From assembly GCA_964358645.1 (NCBI GenBank), contig CAYHPW010000016.1, positions 1 through 52,806 on the forward strand: a DNA stretch of 52,806 nucleotides, in the 5' to 3' direction. This DNA comes from JBBTDV01 sp038042605 (GTDB lineage Bacteria > Bdellovibrionota > UBA1018). The notes under the pieces were generated by a model. It was given only the letters and a program-made list of their open reading frames with translations. It did not search any database and was not told the DNA's origin. The translations under genes were made by a program, and so were the position numbers. Within the stretch, counting starts at the first letter, position 1; the number at the start of each line of letters is the position of its first letter. Positions 25,229-32,671 of the stretch are shown piece after piece.

Positions 25229-26425
25229 TTAATCGTTAGAAGAACCTTTCTTGGGTGGAGGATAGTCCTTAAGAGGGTCTATTTTTTCAGCATACATGCT
25301 GTTCCATAGCTTGTAAAAAACCTCCTGCCCTTGTTGGTTCAATGCAGGACTCTTAAAAATCAATTCCACGTTTCTTGAATTGTAAAAATATCCCTTGCTC
25401 CAATTACTAGTCCCAATCCACATCACTTCATCATCCACAAGCAGGTACTTGCTGTGGATAACGCGTGCATATGGGATGAATCCACCACTCCACTGTGGGA
25501 TCGTAACGATCTTGATCTCGATATTCGGCAAAAGACTTAATGATTTAAGATGTGAAATGGCAGGTTTATCTGTGTTCCAATGAGATACTAATAATTGAAC
25601 CTTGACCTGCCTTACTGCCGCGGCTCTAAGAGCATTATCAATCTCAGGCCAATATTCAACCTTGGCTGCGAGCGGTGAATAATCAAGAAGCTGCACACGT
25701 ATCGCTTTCTTTGCGGAAACAAGCAGACCAAGCAGTGCAGAGATTGCCGCGCGCGTGTTAACTGGGTTTAACTGTTGAGGACTTGCAACTAATTCAACGC
25801 CTTCAACGGTATTTGTTTGTTCAGGTTCAAGTATCGGCATCTGGCCGGTTTCAGCTACTTTCCAGTCTACATTAAAAATATTTAAAAGCTGTTGGACAAG
25901 GGCTTGTTCGGAAAACCTCACGCCCAACTCATGAATGTGAGTCAATGCTCTCCAATCCGTGTTCTGGCTTCCGACAAACGCTTCCTTGCTGTCGACTATC
26001 CAGTACTTCGCATGGAGAATACCGCCAGTCAGTTTCGAAAGATTATAAACCCTGACTTCGGCGCCTTTCATTTTCTTAAACCGCTCGATACTTTGAGGAT
26101 CTTGATCAAACAACGCATTCGATACTAACAGCCGTATCCGCACACCACGCGTGGACGCCTTTTCAAGCGCCCCCAATATGGCGTCCATTGCCTCACCTGG
26201 CACCGAACTAACATAAAATTGAGCTAGATCAATCGTGGCCTGTGCACCATTTATCATTTCAAGCCAAACATCCTTAGCTAACGGCAATTTTGGATGAGCA
26301 AGGTCAGTCTCAATAGGCACTGATTGAACTAATTGTACTTTGTCAGGCGCTGATGAAAAACCAGCATTTATCGACAAGAGACAAGTACAAACGAGCAACA
26401 CAGTAATTTTTTTAATTTTCTCCAT
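25229..26425 (-). CDS. Exported PLD3/PLD4-like phospholipase D-superfamily nuclease
   Basis: This 398-residue protein has two HKD active sites: H138-x-K140-x4-D145 in LHAKYWIVDSKEAFVGSQNT, and H324-x-K326-x4-D331 in IHSKYLLVDDEVMWIGTSNW. Features recall animal PLD3/PLD4 (lysosomal 5'-exonucleases) more than classical phospholipases: KLTGGILHAKYWIVD, DWRALTHIHELGV, FIPYARVIHSKY and GTSNWSKGYF align with the equivalent human blocks from memory. The start at 26425 gives a normal signal peptide (IKKITVLLVCTCLLSINAG); the longer reading puts 21 hydrophilic residues before it. It would act in the periplasm or be released. A lipid substrate cannot be excluded. Confidence 0.8.
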   Translation of the reverse strand: MEKIKKITVLLVCTCLLSINAGFSSAPDKVQLVQSVPIETDLAHPKLPLAKDVWLEMINGAQATIDLAQFYVSSVPGEAMDAILGALEKASTRGVRIRLLVSNALFDQDPQSIERFKKMKGAEVRVYNLSKLTGGILHAKYWIVDSKEAFVGSQNTDWRALTHIHELGVRFSEQALVQQLLNIFNVDWKVAETGQMPILEPEQTNTVEGVELVASPQQLNPVNTRAAISALLGLLVSAKKAIRVQLLDYSPLAAKVEYWPEIDNALRAAAVRQVKVQLLVSHWNTDKPAISHLKSLSLLPNIEIKIVTIPQWSGGFIPYARVIHSKYLLVDDEVMWIGTSNWSKGYFYNSRNVELIFKSPALNQQGQEVFYKLWNSMYAEKIDPLKDYPPPKKGSSND

Positions 26426-26542
26426 TATGGCGTTCTCATATGGTTCGCATGCCAAGCTGTCAATCATTAAGAAAGAACATCTTGACACATTGCGACTATA
26501 TTAGTAAATGGCGCTTATATAAATAAGGGGGTCGTAACACAT

Positions 26543-27655
26543 ATGCGGATAAGCACATCAGCAGTAATTGCCACCATCGTGTTTTCTAGTGGCTGTTCTG
26601 TCACAAAAAACATGAATGAAATGCAAGACGCTACACAAAAAATGAAAGATAACACCCAGGAAATGAGTCAAACAACGCAAGAAATGAGTCACAACACCAA
26701 GGAAATGAACGATAACACCAGGGGCATGCGGGACACAACCAGTGAAATGCTTGAAACGACAACATCTCTCCGCGACACGATCGATGCAACATATAGAGTG
26801 TTACGGCAAGGCGATGCCATGTCTGCAAGAAGTGCGCGACTTAAGATGATGGAGGAATCAAGAGTTCTCGATGCAAAGATTTCTGAAGCAGCAAAATACT
26901 TCATGGCTTTCGAATTCCAGCTAATAAATGATTTTGGTACCGACCTAAACGTGGACACCCGCCAGCAGTATTATCTCAGTGCAACACTTGAATTTTTATC
27001 TGACTTAAAACGGTACATATACAAAAGCCGTGAAGTACTGCCATCTTCTAATAACGCGGACATGCAAAACCTATATGCATTTTCTGCCGCGGTTAGCATG
27101 ATTAACCCAAACGAAGAAGTACTTGCTGAAAAACATGGCTGGGAAAAAATTTCTATGCTTACGCTCTTGGAAGAGTCACTAAAACAAAAATCCGCATTAG
27201 AACAGGGGCTGATCACTGAAGAAAATATACAACTATACCAACGGGCCGTGCTCACCGAAAGCGAGGATGTAATCTATCTTTTAAGACTTCGCGCAAACTT
27301 TTTGGCAGCAGCTGCTTTGGGAAAAATAGCCGATTTAAACACAGGAGGTTTCTTTGACATTCCAGGACATTTCAGGAAGTTAAGGCTGTGGATGTTCAAA
27401 TGGAAAGTAGATTTTTCTAAGTTCAACACTATCCAAATCAGAACATATACAAAATGGCTGAACCAGGCGAACGAGACACGCGATTTCTTAAAGCAAATTG
27501 GAATCGAAGCAAAAATCAACGAGAAGATGCTTAAAGTTTACAAGAATATGCAATTTGACTTTAAATACCGAAACAACGGCACATTGGATTCAACCATGTA
27601 CACTGTTACCAAAGAATTCGAGGAATCAGTAAAAAGCTTCCGCGAGCAAAAATAG
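26543..27655 (+). CDS. Lipoprotein with seven-unit heptad repeat
   Basis: This is a predicted lipoprotein of 370 residues (signal TSAVIATIVFSSGC, Cys18). Residues 27-75 form seven exact seven-residue units with Met at one position and Thr four or five residues later (QEMSQTT, QEMSHNT, KEMNDNT and so on). They are encoded by in-phase 21-nt units at 26621-26767. The pattern predicts a parallel coiled coil, a little like Lpp or tail-fibre stems. The remainder (about 90-370) is mostly helical and has no recognised domain. The first ATG lies about 12 nt after GGGGG. It is divergent from the PLD gene and convergent with the PAP2-like gene, with three bp between stops. Confidence 0.65.
   Translation: MRISTSAVIATIVFSSGCSVTKNMNEMQDATQKMKDNTQEMSQTTQEMSHNTKEMNDNTRGMRDTTSEMLETTTSLRDTIDATYRVLRQGDAMSARSARLKMMEESRVLDAKISEAAKYFMAFEFQLINDFGTDLNVDTRQQYYLSATLEFLSDLKRYIYKSREVLPSSNNADMQNLYAFSAAVSMINPNEEVLAEKHGWEKISMLTLLEESLKQKSALEQGLITEENIQLYQRAVLTESEDVIYLLRLRANFLAAAALGKIADLNTGGFFDIPGHFRKLRLWMFKWKVDFSKFNTIQIRTYTKWLNQANETRDFLKQIGIEAKINEKMLKVYKNMQFDFKYRNNGTLDSTMYTVTKEFEESVKSFREQK
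26621..26767 (+). repeat. Seven tandem 21-nt coding units
   Basis: An ATG recurs exactly every 21 nt at 26621, 26642, 26663, 26684, 26705, 26726 and 26747, each starting a heptad of the lipoprotein. Units diverge at third positions but stay in frame. Unequal recombination here could change coiled-coil length by whole heptads. Confidence 0.75.
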
Positions 27656-27658
27656 CTC

Positions 27659-28594
27659 TTAAAACGAAACTAGCATATTCATGCTGTAAAAATCCTGGCT
27701 CAAATACGGCATCCAACTGACTTCCGTGCTAGATGATTTTTTACCTGGTGCATATTTATTTAAAATCGCTCTTGAAACCCCCATACCCGTAAAGAACCCA
27801 AAAACTATATCGCTAACCCAGTGAGTGTTCTTGCCTATAATCGTGAGAACGGTAGCAGCCGAATACGGCAAGAAATAACTATCATATTCATTGGCAAAAA
27901 TATCGGCGGCACTAAACCACATGGCAGCGCGAAAAGAAGGGAATGACTTAAGTGGAAAACCTTTTATATATTCCGTTCCTGTAGGGCTGCTTGAAAAAAA
28001 CTCATACTGACTGTTATTAAGTTCGTGATTCTGGTCATAAATTGGATATTCACGCTTAAAAAACATCCTAAGCGGTATGGCAACTACCACAGAATAGCTC
28101 CATGTCTTTATGGCAAGATAACTCGCGCGATATAAGTGAAAATTATTAGAAAATGCACCATATGCGTGCAATAGCGGCAAAGCATATGTGAATGCGGAAT
28201 CATACAAAACAAAACCAGGAACATACCACCATTTCTTGGCAAATTCTTTTTCTGTGAGCCCTAGATCAGTCGTCGTCTCTTGAAAGTTATACAAGGATTG
28301 GGTCAGCGGCTTGTCAAAAACTGACACAGCACCCGTTACACCGATAGCACCCATGACGGGTTTGTAATTCCCGTCCTTAAATGGATAGACCGCTATAGAT
28401 GCAATATCTGACGGGAACTCGGTGAAATAGCGCCCTAAATTCGTTAGAATACAATCGCGCAGCTCCGGCTTAATGCAAATCTTCTCGTCCTTCTGAGATT
28501 CCGCCTGAGATTCCACAGGAACTACTGCATACAAACCTACGGCCCAAAAAACCAAACACCCAAGCAAAAAAACCCTTGTGCTTCGACTCACCAT
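27659..28594 (-). CDS. Degenerate PAP2-superfamily membrane protein
   Basis: This 311-residue protein has an N-terminal hydrophobic signal (VFLLGCLVFWAVGLYAVVPV) and several membrane segments. It resembles type 2 phosphatidic acid phosphatases: a basic motif FFKREYP, a PSFR segment (SFPSFRAAMWFSAAD) where active enzymes have PSGH, and IGKNTHWVSDIVFGFFTGMG where they have SRxxxxxHxxxD. The third-motif His and Asp are kept, but the PSGH His and the third-motif Arg are lost, so phosphatase activity is doubtful. The start at 28594 has GGAGG just upstream. It lies 64 bp downstream of ahpC and may be co-transcribed with it. Confidence 0.65.
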   Translation of the reverse strand: MVSRSTRVFLLGCLVFWAVGLYAVVPVESQAESQKDEKICIKPELRDCILTNLGRYFTEFPSDIASIAVYPFKDGNYKPVMGAIGVTGAVSVFDKPLTQSLYNFQETTTDLGLTEKEFAKKWWYVPGFVLYDSAFTYALPLLHAYGAFSNNFHLYRASYLAIKTWSYSVVVAIPLRMFFKREYPIYDQNHELNNSQYEFFSSSPTGTEYIKGFPLKSFPSFRAAMWFSAADIFANEYDSYFLPYSAATVLTIIGKNTHWVSDIVFGFFTGMGVSRAILNKYAPGKKSSSTEVSWMPYLSQDFYSMNMLVSF

Positions 28595-28658
28595 CTTAAC
28601 CTCCAAGTATTAGCTTAGAAAGAAAGTAAAGTGTTTCTAGCACAAGGGCAAGCAAATC

Positions 28659-29210
28659 CTACCGTGATGGTTTTATTGTTTCTTTGCCCTTCTCCCAATT
28701 ACATGGGCATAGTTCATCTGTTTGGAGTGCATCCAAAGTTCGTAAAATCTCCTGTATATTCCTGCCGACCTTTAAATCATTAACCGACACCCAGCGGATA
28801 ACGCCGGAAGGATCTACTATATACGTCGCCCTAAATGGGATTTTTTCAGTTGGGTGCAATATTCCAAGAGCCTCACCCAACTCCTTCTTGTTATCAGCCA
28901 GCATCGGGTATCGCAGATCCCTCAAGCCCGGATGAGCCTGCCTCCATGCTAGATGTACGTACTGGCTGTCTGAGCTTACGCCGTAAACCTGTGCTTCACG
29001 ATTTTTAAATTCATTAAGCGACTTATTAAATTCCGAAATTTCTGTCGGGCAGACAAATGTAAAATCAAGCGGCCAAAAAAATACAACCGACCACTTACCT
29101 TTCATGTCGTCAGATTTAATTTTCTGGAACTCCTTGCCTGGCTCAATCGAAACACAAGCTTGCACCGAGAACTCCGGGAATTTTTCTCCAATACCAAGTA
29201 TACGATTCAT
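28659..29210 (-). CDS. ahpC: Alkyl hydroperoxide reductase C (2-Cys peroxiredoxin)
   Basis: This 183-residue peroxiredoxin reduces hydrogen peroxide and organic peroxides. The peroxidatic Cys54 lies in PLDFTFVCPTEISEF, and a resolving Cys is in ELCPCNWEKG (C168 in the usual CPxNW place, with an extra Cys170). IVDPSGVIRWVSVNDLKVGR is also typical. The start at 29210 has AGGAGA upstream; earlier codons are not needed. No ahpF or ahpD reductase gene is nearby, so the electron donor is unknown. It is divergent from oxyR with an OxyR box between them, so peroxide induction is expected. Confidence 0.93.
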   Translation of the reverse strand: MNRILGIGEKFPEFSVQACVSIEPGKEFQKIKSDDMKGKWSVVFFWPLDFTFVCPTEISEFNKSLNEFKNREAQVYGVSSDSQYVHLAWRQAHPGLRDLRYPMLADNKKELGEALGILHPTEKIPFRATYIVDPSGVIRWVSVNDLKVGRNIQEILRTLDALQTDELCPCNWEKGKETIKPSR

Positions 29211-29259
29211 GTTATCTTCTCCTTTTTTCCAGTATGCCCAGATAACATTCATAATGCTA

Positions 29260-29296
29260 ATTCATTAATACTATTGTATGAATAGTTTATGCCTAT
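29260..29296. promoter_or_regulatory. OxyR-binding site (near canonical)
   Basis: The sequence fits the OxyR tetramer pattern ATAG-N7-CTAT-N7-ATAG-N7-CTAT with one imperfect quarter: ATTC (29260), CTAT (29271), ATAG (29282), CTAT (29293), each separated by exactly seven bases. It lies 50-86 bp upstream of ahpC, a suitable place for activation, and covers the first codons of oxyR, a suitable place for autorepression. Confidence 0.75.
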
Positions 29297-30209
29297 GGAT
29301 CCATCATGGCTCACATTCCGAGACCTGGAATATCTCGTTTCAGTGGCTAAGTATGGCCACTTTAGCCGCGCGGCCGAAGCCTGCCGAGTCAGCCAACCCT
29401 CTCTTAGCGCCCAAATAAAGCGGCTTGAGGAGCGCCTTGATCTCCGGCTTTTCGAGCGCACGAGCAGGAGGGTCTCAGTAACAGAACATGGTCGGGCAGT
29501 TATAGCGCAAGCGGAACTGCTATTAAGAGAGGCCCAAAAATTGGTTTCTATCGCCACAGAAAAATCAGAGCCCCTTTCTGGTCAGCTTAGACTTGGCGCC
29601 ATTGCTACAGTTGGGCCGTACTTGCTACCATACTTGCTAGGACCACTAAAAAAAGCATTCCCAAAAATGGACCTGCTTTTAAGGGAAGGATTAACAGACC
29701 AATTACTTTCCGAACTACGGTCAGGAGCGCTTGATGCCATCTTGGCTGCACCAACATTCGATGAAAATGGTTTTCATACGTTTAATCTTTTTTTCGAACC
29801 ATTTTTACTTACGGCACCAAAAGGTCACCAAATCTTAAACAAACAACGAATACTGGCATCTGATTTAAAATCCTCAGAAATGGTGCTTCTTGAAGATGGC
29901 CACTGTCTGCGCGATCAAACTCTTGACTTTTGCCCTAGAAACCGTCGTGGAAACATACGAAAGTTTCACGCTACAAGCATTGAAACTCTCAGACATCTCG
30001 TAGCCACTGGACATGGATATACATTAATGCCTGCGTTAGCAGTCAATAATGATAAACTGCTTGGCGGGCTTATTACTTACAAAAAATTTGACCAGCCGCG
30101 CGTAGGCAGGGAAATAATCTTAGTTTGCCGTGACCAATTCAGCCGCATAGATGAAATAAAAACACTTGCTGATTTTATTCGATCGAAAAAACCTAGAGAA
30201 CTGACTTAG
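29289..30209 (+). CDS. oxyR: OxyR peroxide-sensing LysR-type regulator
   Basis: This 306-residue LysR-family activator has a winged HTH at 8-65 (SRAAEACRVSQPSLSAQIKR). Its substrate domain carries both redox cysteines of OxyR: C206 and C215 in GHCLRDQTLDFCP, the counterparts of E. coli C199 and C208. This identifies it as OxyR instead of a general LysR protein. The start is ATG at 29289 or 29295; the OxyR box overlaps both, consistent with autorepression. It is divergent from its likely target ahpC, the arrangement found in many bacteria. Confidence 0.92.
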   Translation: MPMDPSWLTFRDLEYLVSVAKYGHFSRAAEACRVSQPSLSAQIKRLEERLDLRLFERTSRRVSVTEHGRAVIAQAELLLREAQKLVSIATEKSEPLSGQLRLGAIATVGPYLLPYLLGPLKKAFPKMDLLLREGLTDQLLSELRSGALDAILAAPTFDENGFHTFNLFFEPFLLTAPKGHQILNKQRILASDLKSSEMVLLEDGHCLRDQTLDFCPRNRRGNIRKFHATSIETLRHLVATGHGYTLMPALAVNNDKLLGGLITYKKFDQPRVGREIILVCRDQFSRIDEIKTLADFIRSKKPRELT

Positions 30210-30251
30210 TTCATGTTATCAGGTGCAAATACTAATTGGGGGTAACTGATA

Positions 30252-30806
30252 ATGACTAACAAGACAAATTTTGTGTTAACACTGGTATTGGGACTTTTTT
30301 GCTTTAACGCTTCTCCTATAAGCAGTCTCGCAGAGGATCATCCCCTCTCCACGATAAAAGGCACTTATATTGACCTTAAAACATATGATCATGCAATTGC
30401 AGGTTCATTGAAAGATTTCGTAATATGGGGCCATGTTGATGAAGCAACATTTTCCTCAGAACTGATAATGAAAAAAGATGGCCAGATAATTAAAGCTTTT
30501 TTTAAGAAGGAAAATGGTCAAATTGGCGGGGTAATCAAGCATACAGTAGAATCAAAAGACCATCTTACCTCTATATATTTCAAACGGCTTGAAAAAGCTG
30601 AAAACAAATTACTCTTTGACATAAATGGCCAGGAAGTAGCGGTCGCAATAACATCAGAAGGGTTTTCAGAGGGCCACTTCCTTAACCCAACTTATAAAGC
30701 GATACTTAACGGAACAGAGGTAAATTACACACTCCAAGGCAGTGCTTGCTATGGGTATTCTCTTCACCTGGCGTTCTTGATACTAGGCGCCTACACGCAT
30801 CTCTAA
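30252..30806 (+). CDS. Exported protein of unknown function
   Basis: I do not recognise this protein of 184 residues. It has a signal peptide (FVLTLVLGLFCFNASPISSLA) and a mature part of about 155 residues rich in short beta-like segments (GTYIDLKTYDHAIAGSLKDF, KDGQIIKAFFKKENGQIGGV). The C-terminus ends in a hydrophobic patch (GYSLHLAFLILGAYTHL) that could be a membrane anchor. A GGGGG lies upstream of the ATG. It follows oxyR after 42 bp on the same strand and precedes another small exported protein. It might belong to the 31-36 kb operon as substrate or partner, but nothing in it proves this. Confidence 0.6.
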   Translation: MTNKTNFVLTLVLGLFCFNASPISSLAEDHPLSTIKGTYIDLKTYDHAIAGSLKDFVIWGHVDEATFSSELIMKKDGQIIKAFFKKENGQIGGVIKHTVESKDHLTSIYFKRLEKAENKLLFDINGQEVAVAITSEGFSEGHFLNPTYKAILNGTEVNYTLQGSACYGYSLHLAFLILGAYTHL

Positions 30807-30818
30807 GAACAACCCAAC

Positions 30819-30846
30819 GCACACCGCTGTGCAAATCGAATTTGTG
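30819..30846. promoter_or_regulatory. Overlapping inverted repeats before small exported gene
   Basis: GCACA-CCGC-TGTGC (30819-30832) is followed by CAAAT-CGA-ATTTG sharing the next bases. They may be an operator or a weak terminator of the preceding gene. The T-run after them is poor, so a regulatory role is slightly more likely. Confidence 0.3.
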
Positions 30847-30872
30847 TACGGCATGAATTTAGCTTTTGAGAC

Positions 30873-31295
30873 ATGTTTGTCATGTCTAGGTGTTGTGCAT
30901 TAGGGTTTCTGTTTCTTAGTATTATAGCCCATTCGAACCAAACCACGGGGGGTTTGTCCTTTGGTTACGAAATCGATGGGAATGGGCCTGTAAGCCTCCG
31001 ACTTAAAACCACAGCATTTATCCCAACAACCGGAATGTGGATAGGTATAACACTAACTCCCCCTTTAGGGTCGGGCATACTGCCTGTTTCAATAATCTTA
31101 CCTCTTAAAAAAGGAAGAGCTATAACCGAACTACCCATTGGATCACCAATGAAACACGGCACTTTTGAGGCCGCGATTTGGAGCAGGAAGTTACCCTCCA
31201 ACCAATGCGCCATCGATGACAAGCTGTGTGCAAAACAAGGCTACAAACTAACCGATATGAAGCTTTACATCTGGGGCCCACTTTCCTGGCCCTGA
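30873..31295 (+). CDS. Small exported protein of unknown function
   Basis: I do not recognise this protein of 140 residues (or 137 from the ATG at 30882). It has a signal sequence (CCALGFLFLSIIAHS) and a mature domain of about 115 residues with a likely beta-sheet core (GGLSFGYEIDGNGPVSLRLK, GMWIGITLTPPLGSGILPVS). Two cysteines near the C-terminus (CAIDDKLC) could form a disulfide. The stop is 78 bp before the PqqD-like gene, with a palindrome between. It could be the target protein of the downstream tailoring genes or an unrelated envelope protein. No good ribosome-binding site is visible. Confidence 0.55.
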   Translation: MFVMSRCCALGFLFLSIIAHSNQTTGGLSFGYEIDGNGPVSLRLKTTAFIPTTGMWIGITLTPPLGSGILPVSIILPLKKGRAITELPIGSPMKHGTFEAAIWSRKLPSNQCAIDDKLCAKQGYKLTDMKLYIWGPLSWP

Positions 31296-31320
31296 TTATT
31301 TTCTAAAAAATAAAGGTTTG

Positions 31321-31334
31321 GCTTTTGCAAAAGC
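31321..31334. promoter_or_regulatory. Palindrome upstream of PqqD-like operon
   Basis: GCTTTTGCAAAAGC is a perfect 14-bp palindrome 40 bp before the PqqD-like ATG. It may be an operator controlling the operon or part of its leader. A strong GAAAGGAGG ribosome-binding site follows at 31359-31367. Confidence 0.4.
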
Positions 31335-31373
31335 ATCTCATTCGCATTTTGCCTCTTTGAAAGGAGGTGGAAA

Positions 31374-31625
31374 ATGGAAATTGAAGCAGCACACCTAGCC
31401 AACATAGTTATAAGCAAGGATGGGCTTGTATTTGACCCTGTGACTGGAAACATTTCCACGTCAAATACTGTCGGAACCGTCATACTCCGGTATTTAAAAG
31501 ACGGCAAAACCACTTCAGAAATTAAACATGAAATCATGAAAACATATGATGTAAAAGAACCTGCCATTGAAAAAGACATGATTGATTTCATAAACCAGCT
31601 GAGTAATTGCGAGATTATTGAATGA
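31374..31625 (+). CDS. PqqD-like peptide-chaperone protein
   Basis: This 83-residue protein resembles the PqqD/RRE winged-helix family that holds precursor peptides for modifying enzymes. Typical features are the opening strand pair GLVFDPVTGNIS, then NTVGTVILRYLKDGKTTSEI and the helix VKEPAIEKDMIDFINQLSNC. An excellent AAGGAGG precedes the ATG. Its stop overlaps the start of the ATP-grasp gene (ATGA), so the pair is translationally coupled. In known RiPP pathways such a protein delivers a leader peptide to its enzyme. No short precursor gene was found immediately upstream, so the client may be elsewhere or may be a protein. Confidence 0.75.
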   Translation: MEIEAAHLANIVISKDGLVFDPVTGNISTSNTVGTVILRYLKDGKTTSEIKHEIMKTYDVKEPAIEKDMIDFINQLSNCEIIE

Positions 31626-32671
31626 TTAATGTGGCAGTAACCGGTTTAAATGCTTGTGACTCTCCAGCACCTGGTGTTCCGGTAATACGATGCATAAAGG
31701 AACATCCAAACTGGGGAGGTAGAATCATAGGACTTGCATACGATGCCCTTGAGACGGGGCTGCTTAACCCGGAAATAATAGATGCTGGTTATCTATTACC
31801 ATACGTTAAAGATGGTCACGAAGCCCTGCTTGCAAGAATAAAAACCATACATCAACGCGAAAAGATCGACGTGATAATTCCAAATCTTGACACTGAGCTG
31901 CCTGGCTTTATTGCAATAAGAGACACGCTGGCCAATATGGGGATCAAAACCATGCTTCCAGAAGCCGATTCGTTCAAAAAACGAATGAAAGCAAATTTGC
32001 CTGTCTTTTGCGAAAACGCTGAAATCAAAACACCACGCACAATAAATATTGATAACCCCTCAGAGATAAAAATTTCAAAAGATGATCTGCCCATAATAGT
32101 AAAAGGCACATACTACGAAGCTTACATAGCAACAACTCTCGATGAAGCTTCTTATTATGTGAGAAATATCGCTTCACGGTGGGGATATCCGGTTTTGATC
32201 CAAAAAAAAATCGAAGGTGAGGAATATAACTCTGTAGCTATAGGCGACGGGTCTGGCCGCACAATTGCGATCGCGGCGATGAAAAAAATCGTACTGACAG
32301 ACAAACACAAGGGTTGGACATGCATTTCGATAGAGAACAAGGCATTAAACAACATGACGGAAAAAATAATTTCAAACCTGCAATGGAGAGGAGCAATTGA
32401 AATTGAAGCTATTTACTCAAAAAAAGAGCATGCCTTCTACTTGATAGAACTAAACCCCAGATTTCCTGCATGGATTTATCTGTCAAAAGCTGCCGGCATT
32501 AACCTCCCATATTTATATTTACAACTCGCGCTTGGGATAAAACCTACAAAAGAAGACCGGCATCGCGCAGGAGTGCTATTTTCAAATCACACGACCAATG
32601 TGGTGACCGACTTATCAAAAATAGAAAGTCTCTTTACTAGCGGAGAATTAAGATATGAAGCTTCAATATGA
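31622..32671 (+). CDS. ATP-grasp ligase (carbamoyl-phosphate-synthase-like)
   Basis: This 349-residue ATP-grasp enzyme should couple ATP hydrolysis to forming an amide or related bond through an acyl-phosphate. The N-terminal Rossmann-like part (VAVTGLNACDSPAPGVPVIR, IIGLAYDALETGL, DVIIPNLDTELPGF) is typical of CarB-like ATP-grasp proteins. The central ATP-binding part contains LPIIVKGTYYEAYIA, and the metal-binding C-terminal strand is FYLIELNPRFPAWIYLSKAA (E-x-N-P-R-F). The start overlaps the PqqD-like stop, and its end overlaps the decarboxylase by 17 bp. The substrate is not evident; linkage to the PqqD partner suggests a peptide or carrier-bound amino acid. Confidence 0.82.
   Translation: MINVAVTGLNACDSPAPGVPVIRCIKEHPNWGGRIIGLAYDALETGLLNPEIIDAGYLLPYVKDGHEALLARIKTIHQREKIDVIIPNLDTELPGFIAIRDTLANMGIKTMLPEADSFKKRMKANLPVFCENAEIKTPRTINIDNPSEIKISKDDLPIIVKGTYYEAYIATTLDEASYYVRNIASRWGYPVLIQKKIEGEEYNSVAIGDGSGRTIAIAAMKKIVLTDKHKGWTCISIENKALNNMTEKIISNLQWRGAIEIEAIYSKKEHAFYLIELNPRFPAWIYLSKAAGINLPYLYLQLALGIKPTKEDRHRAGVLFSNHTTNVVTDLSKIESLFTSGELRYEASI

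Noticed and set aside
26621..26767. Tandem repeats as a CRISPR or satellite
   Set aside because: The 21-nt units are contiguous, in frame and encode heptads; there are no spacers.
31265..31373. Short precursor peptide before the PqqD-like gene
   Set aside because: No start codon with a ribosome-binding site and an open frame was found in this gap.
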